Shown: positions 1 to 6,860 of the stretch, piece by piece
Numbering within the stretch: the first letter of the stretch is position 1
Layout: each line of letters begins with the position of its first letter
Assembly: GCA_023127875.1 (NCBI GenBank)
Contig: JAGMFA010000008.1
Span: forward strand, 1 to 28,077
Length of the DNA stretch: 28,077 nt
Origin: Candidatus Zixiibacteriota bacterium
GTDB taxonomy: Bacteria > Zixibacteria > MSB-5A5 > SM1-73
Direction of reading: 5' to 3'
Made by a program: the position numbers and the translations under genes
The notes under the pieces: model-generated
Databases searched by the model: none
Told to the model about the DNA's origin: nothing
What the model saw: only the letters and a program-made list of their open reading frames with translations

Positions 1-473
1 TCAACGCGAATAACACGATAGCCAAATTCCTCTCCTAATGGTCGAATTACACCTTTATATGCCGAATCTAAATAGTCGTCACCTAATTTCATTATAACAA
101 ACATTTGCCGCTTAGGTGGTAACATTAATTTTTCTAGTAAGGACTTTGTATGTTCAGTTGCTTTATCGAATCGGATTTCAGCTAAAATTTGTTCGGTACA
201 TTCTTTACCAACAGGTTTGTTCTGTTCGTATTTCTCTATTTGAGAATCATTTAGCATCTTTCTCGTCCTGAAGATCTGAAGATAACGTGCCTGATTGAGA
301 TTGAGTAATGCAACATCACCGTGATAACAGGATTTCACAACCTGCCCTTTAAGATATGGTATAAGTACTTCATTAAGCAGTTCTTCTTTTGACCGATTTA
401 CCCAAAAATGAATATTCTGATAGGAATCCTCACTAACGGACTCCTCAAGAATCGCTATAGCGTGATAATACAT
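1..473 (-). CDS. TIR-like domain protein, 3' end cut by the window edge
   Basis: I translated this frame by hand: it opens with ATG at 473 and stays open to the window edge (157 codons). An in-frame TAA lies two codons upstream, so the start cannot be further out. Residues 1 to about 120 form a domain I cannot name, with a segment reading HFWVNRSKEELLNEVL followed by a stretch rich in GQVV and ALLNL. From about residue 125 comes MFVIMKLGDDYLDSAY and then a run ending GYRVIRVD. That pattern (hydrophobic strand, acidic loop, helix, second strand) is the beginning of the TIR-like/nucleoside-deoxyribosyltransferase-like fold found in many bacterial signalling and defence effectors. The rest of the domain, including any catalytic Glu, is outside the window. 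Its neighbour is a second TIR gene, which supports a defence or NAD-related role. Function is inferred. Confidence 0.6.
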   Translation of the reverse strand, partial: MYYHAIAILEESVSEDSYQNIHFWVNRSKEELLNEVLIPYLKGQVVKSCYHGDVALLNLNQARYLQIFRTRKMLNDSQIEKYEQNKPVGKECTEQILAEIRFDKATEHTKSLLEKLMLPPKRQMFVIMKLGDDYLDSAYKGVIRPLGEEFGYRVIRV

Positions 474-509
474 TTGTTATCAACTTTCTTTTTATTTGCT
501 CGATATTTC

Positions 510-592
510 GCCTAACGTTTCCGGTGTAAAAGAAGTTCGGCGAAGCCGAATTTGGACGGACCGAAGCGTAGTCTTTTACCCGTGTTATATGC
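510..592 (-). repeat. attC-like imperfect palindrome between two TIR-type genes
   Basis: Read on the minus strand, the element begins GCATATAACACGG (592 to 580) and ends CCGGAAACGTTAGGC (524 to 510). The outer arms pair TAAC with GTTA, and the next arms pair GTAAAAGA (525-532 on plus) with TCTTTTAC (572-579). The centre holds a perfect TTCGGC/GCCGAA hairpin (536-550). The terminal GTTAGGC fits the integron R' consensus GTTRRRY; the opposite box ATATAAC fits RYYYAAC only in part. The size (about 83 bp) is within the attC range, and the element lies 3' of the TIR-TPR gene in the orientation expected for a cassette. No integrase gene is in the window, so this is a structural resemblance only. 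Confidence 0.4.
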
Positions 593-611
593 AGTCGGCG
601 AAAGAGAATAC

Positions 612-1541
612 TCAAAAGGTTTCTTCTTCCTCCTCTTCCTTTTCTATCTCCTCTATCTTTGTTCGTGTCTTTAATGTACCCCTCATACGAAGAGCATCTC
701 TCCCTCTGCTTGTTGTTGAGTTTATTTTGTAACAAGCTTCAAATGCGTTTATAGCTTCATCAATATTTCCTAATTGGGCTAAGCATCTGCCTTTATAATA
801 AAGTGCATATTGATCCAACCCGTTTGTCATTTTAAGGACCTCATCAAAAATATTTACTGCTTCCCGGAATCTTTTCATGCTATAAAGCAAAAAGGCTTTG
901 TAATAAAGCACCTTGGCATGATTCGGAAAGCGATTTAAGGCTTCATTGACACTCTGAAGTGCCTCAGCATACCGGCGCAAACGACGGAGATTACTAACTT
1001 TGCTAAGATGTGCTTCATCATAATCAGGGTCTATTTGAATTGCTCTCTCACAATACTCAAGCGCGTCGTCAAACTTTCCTTGATTAGCAAGCTTCGAAGC
1101 TTTATTTATCAATTCAACAGCACCTATTTCTTTTGGTTTTAAAAGGCTCCTTACAAGTTCGATTAATTTCCTTGTCCCTTCAGAAGGATCCTTTTCTTCC
1201 CACAGTGGGAATGACTTGATTGTCTTTCCAAAACCAGAAGGAATTTCCCAACTTTCATGAAGAGCAACATATATTTTAGGAATATTCTCTTTGGAAAGCA
1301 AAATTCCAACTTCTTGTGACGCATGCTCAGATTTTTGAGTGTATTCACTTAAAATTACTATTCCTAAATCTGCACTCTTAACCTTTTCTAAGCATTTCTG
1401 TTCGATATCTTCCCCGGGCTGGATTGAAAATACATCCATAAAAACTTCAACATCTGCCCAAGATTCCTTCGATAAGGCATAATAAATAAGCCGAGCAATA
1501 ACCTTATCTTTGTGGTTATAGGATATAAATATGGTCTTCAT
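612..1541 (-). CDS. TIR domain protein with TPR repeats
   Basis: 309 residues. The N-terminal TIR domain (about 1-135) starts with the box-1 strand KTIFISYNHKDK, carries VFMDVFSIQPGEDIEQKC, then the IVILSEYTQKSEHASQE segment. E77 sits where bacterial NADase TIR domains have their catalytic glutamate, so NAD cleavage is plausible but not shown. Residues about 145-285 form about four TPR units (for example NQGKFDDALEYCERAIQIDP and LGNIDEAINAFEACYKIN), likely a protein-binding or sensing scaffold. The tail is a low-complexity acidic run (EEIEKEEEEEETF). The ATG is preceded by AAAGGAG on the minus strand. The gene stands alone between two palindromic elements and beside another TIR-like gene, a context more like an acquired defence cassette than a housekeeping operon. 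It is soluble, with no membrane segment. Confidence 0.85.
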   Translation of the reverse strand: MKTIFISYNHKDKVIARLIYYALSKESWADVEVFMDVFSIQPGEDIEQKCLEKVKSADLGIVILSEYTQKSEHASQEVGILLSKENIPKIYVALHESWEIPSGFGKTIKSFPLWEEKDPSEGTRKLIELVRSLLKPKEIGAVELINKASKLANQGKFDDALEYCERAIQIDPDYDEAHLSKVSNLRRLRRYAEALQSVNEALNRFPNHAKVLYYKAFLLYSMKRFREAVNIFDEVLKMTNGLDQYALYYKGRCLAQLGNIDEAINAFEACYKINSTTSRGRDALRMRGTLKTRTKIEEIEKEEEEEETF

Positions 1542-1577
1542 AGCACATCTCCTTTTGATCTTATCCCAAAGCCAATT

Positions 1578-1622
1578 GCGTATAACTACTTCATATCCGA
1601 ACTTCGTCTTTTGTTATTTTTT
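1578..1622 (-). repeat. Short attC-like/intergenic repeat upstream of the TIR-TPR gene
   Basis: On the minus strand the element reads ATAACAAAAGACGAAG, then TTCGGATATGAAGTA, then GTTATACGC. The ends ATAAC and GTTAT are complementary. The internal AAAAGAC followed by TTCGG resembles the same region of the element at 510-592, and the TTCGGATATGAA to GTTA part recurs near 7850 (17 of 19 positions identical over TAACTNSTTCATATCCGAA on plus). It begins 37 bp upstream of the TIR-TPR start and abuts the stop of the upstream CcdA-like gene. It may mark the other border of a cassette or be a dispersed intergenic repeat. Confidence 0.35.
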
Positions 1623-2286
1623 AAGAAAGCAGATTCAACACATAATAGATGAGTTGAAGTCCAAAAAGGATGAGAACCGTCCCACAGATAATCTGAAAAG
1701 CTTTGAGCAGTTTAGCCGACTTAAACAGCTTTTCTGGAAGGATGCCCACTAAAGCACCAAGTATTATTGGAGCAACCGCCGCACCTATTCCAAACGAGAG
1801 AGCATATAAGATGCCCAAGCCGATGTTATCTGCTACACAGGCGATATAGGTAAGGACAGCTACAAGTGGCACGCAGGGCGAGATGCCTATCAGAAAGCCC
1901 AAAAACAACATGCTTTCGGCACCACTATCTAATATTCTTTTCTTTACTATTTTGCCAACCCCCACTCCAAATCCTTTACCTAAAATGATAAAGATACCCA
2001 GTGTTATCATAAAAAGAGCTACAAAGAGATAAAGGTAACCTGACCTATGAGGTGGGAAAAATCGGTTAATGGAACTGAAAGCAAAAGTGACAACTCCACC
2101 CAAGATCGCAAGAGCTAAAAGCCTGCCAAGCGAAAACATCACTCCGATTTTTAAACCTGCTTTCCAGCCCGTTTTTGTGCCTCCGATATAAGGCAAAAGC
2201 AAAGGGGCAGAATAGGCAAGACAGGGTCCCCAGCCCATGGTAAAGCCACCTATTAATAACTTTAGAAAATTAGAATCTATCCCCAT
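1621..2286 (-). CDS. CcdA/DsbD-like (UreH_2/TauE-like) membrane protein
   Basis: 221 residues, almost entirely hydrophobic, with about six predicted membrane helices. Two halves each begin with a Pro/Cys-containing helix: GWGPCLAYSAPLLLPYIGG near residue 20 and GISPCVPLVAVLTY near residue 133. Paired Cys-Pro motifs in the first helix of each inverted repeat are the hallmark of the CcdA/DsbD transmembrane reductase superfamily, which carries electrons from cytosolic thioredoxin to periplasmic acceptors. Related proteins are often named cytochrome c biogenesis or sulfite-exporter family. The start lies 7 bp after the stop of the MBL hydrolase gene, so the two are almost surely co-transcribed. 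No cytochrome c gene is nearby. A periplasmic thiol-redox role is inferred; transport of a small molecule cannot be excluded. Confidence 0.75.
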   Translation of the reverse strand: MGIDSNFLKLLIGGFTMGWGPCLAYSAPLLLPYIGGTKTGWKAGLKIGVMFSLGRLLALAILGGVVTFAFSSINRFFPPHRSGYLYLFVALFMITLGIFIILGKGFGVGVGKIVKKRILDSGAESMLFLGFLIGISPCVPLVAVLTYIACVADNIGLGILYALSFGIGAAVAPIILGALVGILPEKLFKSAKLLKAFQIICGTVLILFGLQLIYYVLNLLS

Positions 2287-2293
2287 TGGTTAT

Positions 2294-3109
2294 CTAATTG
2301 TCCTTATTTTTTGGAGCCAAAAAAGCATCCTCTACCTCTATCCTTTTCCCCACACCTACAGAGATGAAATTCTCTTGGTATGTTTTTTTAAATAGTTTTC
2401 GGGCAAGGTCACCTGAACAATGGCAAGGAGCAACCATCTTTACTTTTTCCTTTTTAACTCCGTTGATGATCCCCTTTATCTGCCAGCCATTCATCCAGCA
2501 TAAATGAAACCCACCTAATACCAAATAAACATCGGCTTTAAGCATCTCTTTGGCTTTTTTAACTATGTCTACAATCCCTGGATGAGCACAACCCGTTATC
2601 ACCACCAACCCCTTAGATGTTTTTATTATAAGGGACTCTTCTTTAATCCATCCTCCAAGTTCACCGGTGGAATAGACATCTTTGCAGATCTTGGTTGGCT
2701 TTTTGACCTCTACTAATTTAGCACCTGCCTCTCTCACCTTATCTTTAACTCTTTGGGGAAGAGATTTTGGCATGTAAACTGTGACGTTAGGATTCTTCTC
2801 CAAAAAGTCGGATAGCCCGCCGATATGGTCGTAATGAATATGAGACAGGACTATCACATCCACCGCTTTGGGATCGATTTCAAGCTTCTCCATATTTTTA
2901 AGAAGCACTGAGCCTTCACCACCAACATCAAAGACTATCGTCTTTTCCGGTCCCCCTATAAAACAAGAGAAACCCCATCTTGTCTCCAGCTCTTCGTTAT
3001 AAGGATTATTATCATAAACTATGGTAAGATTCAAATCCTTTGGAATTGCTTGAGGGACCAAAAATATTAGAAGTAAAACAAAAACACTTAAAAAATTTGT
3101 CTTAACCAT
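2294..3109 (-). CDS. Secreted MBL-fold metallo-hydrolase (COG1237-like)
   Basis: 271 residues. Residues 1-23 look like a Sec signal peptide (MVKTNF, a long Leu/Val/Phe core, then QAIPKD), so the protein is probably exported to the periplasm. The metallo-beta-lactamase signature is HIHYDHIGG (His, His, Asp, His ligands) near residue 90. TGCAHPGI near residue 173 supplies a further His, and GGFHL and a late CHCSGD give more conserved positions. The combination TGCAHPG plus GGFHL is typical of the COG1237 branch, whose archaeal members are linked to methanopterin synthesis but whose bacterial members are mostly uncharacterised. A substrate cannot be assigned. It is followed 7 bp later by the CcdA-like gene, and it is preceded by a 2-nt gap from the stop of a truncated gene. 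Confidence 0.85.
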   Translation of the reverse strand: MVKTNFLSVFVLLLIFLVPQAIPKDLNLTIVYDNNPYNEELETRWGFSCFIGGPEKTIVFDVGGEGSVLLKNMEKLEIDPKAVDVIVLSHIHYDHIGGLSDFLEKNPNVTVYMPKSLPQRVKDKVREAGAKLVEVKKPTKICKDVYSTGELGGWIKEESLIIKTSKGLVVITGCAHPGIVDIVKKAKEMLKADVYLVLGGFHLCWMNGWQIKGIINGVKKEKVKMVAPCHCSGDLARKLFKKTYQENFISVGVGKRIEVEDAFLAPKNKDN

Positions 3110-3111
3110 CT

Positions 3112-3183
3112 CTATTTTTCATCTTTTACGTGGATGATAACATCCCCAGCCAGCGCCAATTCATATTTGAGAAACAGCTCATC
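3112..3183 (-). pseudogene. C-terminal remnant of a truncated gene
   Basis: On the minus strand, 23 sense codons reading DELFLKYELALAGD and ending VIIHVKDEK run into TAG at 3112-3114. That stop lies 2 nt before the ATG of the MBL hydrolase, normal operon spacing. Directly upstream the same frame has a TAG and no start codon, and within 100 bp a palindromic element begins. The simplest reading is that the last exon-like piece of an upstream gene survives after deletion of its 5' part. The family is not recognisable from 23 residues. Confidence 0.35.
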
Positions 3184-3251
3184 CTAATGCCGATGCATTA
3201 AGAGCCAACCAAGTATTTTTCATTTCTCTTTGGCATTGACTACTTACTTTA

Positions 3252-3383
3252 GTCAACCATCGCAAGGATGATTGACAACTCTTTTTGTCAAGCAGTCCTG
3301 AGGTTCGACTTTGCTCACCACCCTGTCTTCGACGCTGAGGCTCAGACCCGAAGGGAGTTTGTCGAAGGGCGGACATGGTTGAC
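3252..3383. mobile_element. MITE-like palindromic element
   Basis: A 132-bp non-coding element bounded by perfect 9-bp inverted repeats: GTCAACCAT at 3252-3260 and ATGGTTGAC at 3375-3383. Nested inside are a TTGACAA/TTGTCAA hairpin (3272-3291) and a larger inverted pair with TTCGAC on the left and GTCGAA on the right, the GAGTTTGTCGAAGGGCGG style seen in dispersed repeats. It encodes no transposase. The element lies between the ecfT-like gene and the gene remnant, so it may have arrived with, or caused, the deletion there. Confidence 0.5.
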
Positions 3384-3399
3384 CTACAATTCTGAAAAT

Positions 3400-4110
3400 C
3401 TAATAAAGAACGCTTAAGGTGATAATAGCTATGGAATAAACAGACAGCCCAATATTCGGCACTGACCACCCAAACTGTATTTTCCGTCTCTGTTTTTTCA
3501 ATTCAAATCCCCGAATTTTTAAAGCCAACCACATATCTTCAAGTCTTGTCATCATTCCACTAAGAAGAGGCATTGATACAGAATAAAGCACAAGAGGTAT
3601 TTTAGTTATCTCCCTAACGCCTCTTCCTGCATTCAGCCCCCTCGCTTTTTGTGCCAATAGAATTTTTGAACTCTCTTCAAAAATTATTGGAACAAATCGG
3701 AAACCTATGCCTAAAGCAAAGGTAAATCCCTTAGGCACCCTAAAACTTCTTAAGGAATCAACAAGATCGAACGGTCTAGTAGAGACAAATAGAGCGATGC
3801 TTGATGAGATAACCGCTGCCCATTTGCATATGATTAGAAATGCCTTCAATAGATTGTCAATTTCCGTAGATTCCCAAAGAGCAAGGACAAAGATAAAAAC
3901 AAAAAAGACAGATATGTAAATTACTCCCTTCATGTAAATCGTTCTGTGTGATTTACTCAAAACGAACCCTAACACTCCCGATGACGTAATCAGCAAAATC
4001 AGGAAAGGATTATTAGTAAAGTAGACAGATGTACAACTAAGAAACCAAACTAATTTTACCCGCGGATCTATTGCCAACATAGCGTTATACCCGCTTTTTA
4101 TGTTGGTCAT
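3400..4110 (-). CDS. ecfT: ECF transporter T component (EcfT/CbiQ family)
   Basis: 236 residues with about five membrane helices, the transmembrane coupling subunit of an energy-coupling factor vitamin/metal importer in the inner membrane. The two Ala-Arg-Gly-type coupling motifs that grip the ATPases are visible in the C-terminal half: AQKARGLNAG (ARG at 156-158) and ALKIRGFELK (IRG at 199-201). The conserved FRFVP motif precedes the first. Length and layout are ordinary for the family. The gene overlaps the 3' end of the EcfA gene by 26 bp, so the two are translationally linked. It is the last gene of the five-gene ECF operon; downstream is the palindromic element at 3252-3383. The substrate is not indicated by this subunit. 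Confidence 0.9.
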   Translation of the reverse strand: MTNIKSGYNAMLAIDPRVKLVWFLSCTSVYFTNNPFLILLITSSGVLGFVLSKSHRTIYMKGVIYISVFFVFIFVLALWESTEIDNLLKAFLIICKWAAVISSSIALFVSTRPFDLVDSLRSFRVPKGFTFALGIGFRFVPIIFEESSKILLAQKARGLNAGRGVREITKIPLVLYSVSMPLLSGMMTRLEDMWLALKIRGFELKKQRRKIQFGWSVPNIGLSVYSIAIITLSVLY

Positions 4111-5599
4111 AATATTTCCTTATCAAAGGCATAACTTGTTGTGTCTCACCCAAATAAGATATTTTTCTGTCATCCACAAAAGCTACTCTGTGGGTATATT
4201 TTTCTATCATATCTAAGTCATGTGCAGCGATAACAATTGTTTTTGCCTCATTTTTGTGTAATCTTAAAAGAATGGCTTCAAATTTTTTCTGAAAATAAAG
4301 GTCTAAGCCAAGTTCTGGTTCGTCGAGCAAAATTACTTCGGGCTTCATTGCTATTGTGGATGCCAGACAGAGTAATTTTCTCCATCCAAAACTTAATGTT
4401 TGAGGGTCCCTTTTTAGATCTCCTAGTTCGAAGAAGTCCTGACCCCATTGAATTCGCTGATCTATTTCAACTTTTTCAAGACCGAGATTCTTTAGGCCAA
4501 ATGCAAGTTCATCGTATATTGTCGCTGAAAAGATCTGATGATCTGGGTTCTGAAATAGAAGGCCAATCTTTGGAGCTAAGTCTCTGAAATCTATTTTATG
4601 AATTCCCTGTCCATTAAAGGTTATTCGACCTTTGTTGGGTCTCAATAATCCCGCAATGAGAAGGAGCAATGTTGTTTTTCCACAACCATTTTTTCCGACA
4701 ATCCCCAGTATCTCATTTCGTATTATTTCAAGACTGAGTCCGTTCAAAATCCATCTGTCACTTTTAGGATACTTGAATGAGACATTCTTGATTTTTAATG
4801 CAGAGGCATTTTCTTCTATCCCATGCTTTTGCCCTTTTTGCCTACTTCTTATAGAAAGACTGGTTGTCTGAGCCAATTGTTCTTCCTCTATTCCATATAA
4901 CGAGGCATAGTCTTTATTGCTCACTTCGGCTGTTGGCTTGTCAAAGGATACCCTCCCTTCTTTGATTCCAATTATCCTTTCTGAACAATTTTCAACAAAC
5001 TCTAAGTTATGAGAAAAAAGAACGATTGTTAAACCCTTGGCCTTCAGCTTCCTGATCACATTGACAAGATAATCTTGTCCTATGGGGTCTAAAAATGAGT
5101 TGGGCTCATCTAGTACAAGTAATCGAGGCTCCAATGCAAGAGTTGAAGCAATAGCAACCCTTTGTTTCTGTCCCATAGATAGGTCTTGAGGAGACGATTC
5201 ACAAATACTAGCAAGATCTAAATAAGTAATCATCTCTTGCGTTCTTATGTTGATCTCAGCAGATGAAAATCCAAGGTTTTCTAAACCAAAAGCTATCTCG
5301 TCTTTGACTCGTAAGGTAACGAATTGATTTTCAGGATTTTCAAATACGACACCAACTTTTCGAATTGTCTCCTCAAACTGCACTTCGGTCGTTTTCTTTC
5401 CATCTACAAAAACCTCCCCATCTATTTTACCTTTTATCAAATGTGGAATAATCCCGGTCAGGCAAAAGCCCAGAGTAGTCTTGCCTGAACCATTGGAACC
5501 AATAATAGCTAAAGTTTCTCCTGAGTTAATAGCGAGTGAGATTTTGTCCAGAATTTCCTTTACATCATATTTGAATGACAAATCTTTAACCTTTATCAT
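4085..5599 (-). CDS. ECF transporter double ATP-binding protein (fused EcfA1-EcfA2)
   Basis: 504 residues carrying two ABC ATPase domains in one chain (YkoD/CbiO-type). NBD1: Walker A GSNGSGKT (34-41), Walker B LLVLDEP near 160-166, signature LSMGQ (140-144), switch His in LFSHNLEF. NBD2: Walker A GKNGCGKT (302-309), Walker B VILLDEP (422-428), switch His in IAAHDLD. Two departures are visible. The Q-loop of NBD1 reads VFENPENQ, Glu for the usual Gln at 87, whereas NBD2 has the normal LFQNPDHQ. The NBD2 signature is LSFGWRK (402-408) in place of LSGGQ. One composite ATP site may therefore be weak. The ATG lies 1 bp after the stop of the S-component gene, and the 3' end overlaps ecfT. Confidence 0.92.
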   Translation of the reverse strand: MIKVKDLSFKYDVKEILDKISLAINSGETLAIIGSNGSGKTTLGFCLTGIIPHLIKGKIDGEVFVDGKKTTEVQFEETIRKVGVVFENPENQFVTLRVKDEIAFGLENLGFSSAEINIRTQEMITYLDLASICESSPQDLSMGQKQRVAIASTLALEPRLLVLDEPNSFLDPIGQDYLVNVIRKLKAKGLTIVLFSHNLEFVENCSERIIGIKEGRVSFDKPTAEVSNKDYASLYGIEEEQLAQTTSLSIRSRQKGQKHGIEENASALKIKNVSFKYPKSDRWILNGLSLEIIRNEILGIVGKNGCGKTTLLLLIAGLLRPNKGRITFNGQGIHKIDFRDLAPKIGLLFQNPDHQIFSATIYDELAFGLKNLGLEKVEIDQRIQWGQDFFELGDLKRDPQTLSFGWRKLLCLASTIAMKPEVILLDEPELGLDLYFQKKFEAILLRLHKNEAKTIVIAAHDLDMIEKYTHRVAFVDDRKISYLGETQQVMPLIRKYYDQHKKRV

Positions 5600-5600
5600 C

Positions 5601-6153
5601 TTATTCTCTCAGGCTCTTAATGAATCTCAAATTAGCCACCCTTTTGTCGAATATAATTACCCCCAGAAACGTGCATATTAAACCTAATAAGGTATTAAAC
5701 GGCAGCAGGTAAATCATAGCTTTTCTAAGTTTCTCCTCAGCGGGTAAACCCAATAAGACGGCCATTACAAATACACCAATCATAATTGCTGCTGATCCAG
5801 CACCCCCACCAATGACATAACCAATATTTCTTCTTCTGAAAGCAATGATAATTAGGTCCCAGACAATGCCAGCAAGTAGACCTACCAAGATTTTCTGAGG
5901 TCCTGGTGGCCCCCAATGTGGTAGTGGGGATAGCTAATATTGCAAATATAAGCCAGAGTGTTGTTGCGGCGCCAAATTTATCTACTCCCTTAACCCCCAA
6001 AGTCAGCATGATACCGACGATAATCCCGTTGACTATGCCACCTGTTAAAGGAATTCCAGTAGCGGCATTTACGGCGTTACCGAGAACAAACGCCAGCACA
6101 AATGACAGAGCGCCCATAACGCCTAAGTACATATATTGTTTCATGTTAAACAT
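5601..6153 (-). CDS. ECF transporter S component, frameshifted
   Basis: The gene starts at ATG 6153 behind a strong AGGAGG and encodes a hydrophobic protein (MFNMKQYMYLGVMGAL, then GIPLTGGIVNGIIVG). The frame changes at a run of five C on plus (5910-5914). Up to there the protein reads IPTTTLG; removing one base continues it as GPPGPQKILVGLLAG and on to SLRE at 5601, about 185 residues. Without the fix, the first frame drifts into an unlikely Cys/Trp/His-rich tail and the second half lacks a good start. Five to six helices and the position immediately before EcfA and EcfT fit a substrate-binding S component. The specificity is not recognisable; it does not obviously match BioY, ThiT or RibU. 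Either a homopolymer sequencing error or a real inactivating indel. Confidence 0.75.
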
Positions 6154-6155
6154 CG

Positions 6156-6860
6156 CTATTCCTCCTTCCTTTTCTGTTTTGGCTTTTTCTTTTTTTCCAA
6201 GTCACCAAAAGTAATGTCAATAAGTCTTTTTTGAAGATGAAGCTTATCTTCAGGCGTAAAGGCCTGAGGAATAATAAGAATAAGTGCCATAACTGACGCA
6301 ACCAATATCAAAACCACTATCATAGCTATAACTAAAGAAATATAAGAGGATATTTGGCGGTCAAATAGAAAGCGAAATCCGATTAAAAACATTATTATTG
6401 TTATCGATAAGGCTATAAATGAAATATATGGAATATATAGCCATTTTCCAAACTTTTCAATTTTATCCACAAAAGTAGATACATCTTTTCCCAATGCCAT
6501 TAGCTCTTGTGACTTCGAATTATCACCTTTATCTCTATAATTTTGAATTTGTTCTCCAATGTACATGATGAAGTTAGAAATTGAATCAATATTTTGATTC
6601 CAGTAAAGCAATAACAGTGTTATGAACAAGGCGATTCCAGCCACTAGAATTGATGCCATAAGGCCAACCAAATTTTCTGTTTCGTAAATGAGCCGAGCAA
6701 GATCAGCATTGGGATCTATTAATTGCTGCGGACAAAAGTTATGGGTCAAAAGCCCCCCGATATTTAAACGAGGCAAATACATCATAAAGCCAACACAAGC
6801 AGCTATGATGCCCAATGCGGATACGATGAGTAATGCTTTTTTGATTCCATGTTTAGACAC
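6156..6860 (-). CDS. Uncharacterised four-helix membrane protein
   Basis: 234 residues. Hydrophobic segments lie near 8-28, 65-87, 142-163 and 175-200. Between the second and third is a soluble helical part (NFIMYIGEQIQNYRDKGDN to VDKIEKFGKW). The C-terminus is a very basic tail (EKKKKPKQKRKEE) that should be cytosolic. The start is GTG at 6860 with a good AGAGGAGAT upstream, inside an 8-bp overlap with the end of the toroid-protein gene. The S-component gene follows after 2 bp. I recognise no family. Its fixed place between the toroid protein and the ECF S component suggests an accessory membrane partner of that system. This is inference from operon structure only. Confidence 0.7.
   Translation of the reverse strand: MSKHGIKKALLIVSALGIIAACVGFMMYLPRLNIGGLLTHNFCPQQLIDPNADLARLIYETENLVGLMASILVAGIALFITLLLLYWNQNIDSISNFIMYIGEQIQNYRDKGDNSKSQELMALGKDVSTFVDKIEKFGKWLYIPYISFIALSITIIMFLIGFRFLFDRQISSYISLVIAMIVVLILVASVMALILIIPQAFTPEDKLHLQKRLIDITFGDLEKKKKPKQKRKEE

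Noticed and set aside
445..735. A minus-strand 96-codon frame overlapping the end of the TIR-TPR gene and the attC-like element.
   Set aside because: It runs through the palindrome and the low-complexity Glu coding region in another frame; no family resemblance.
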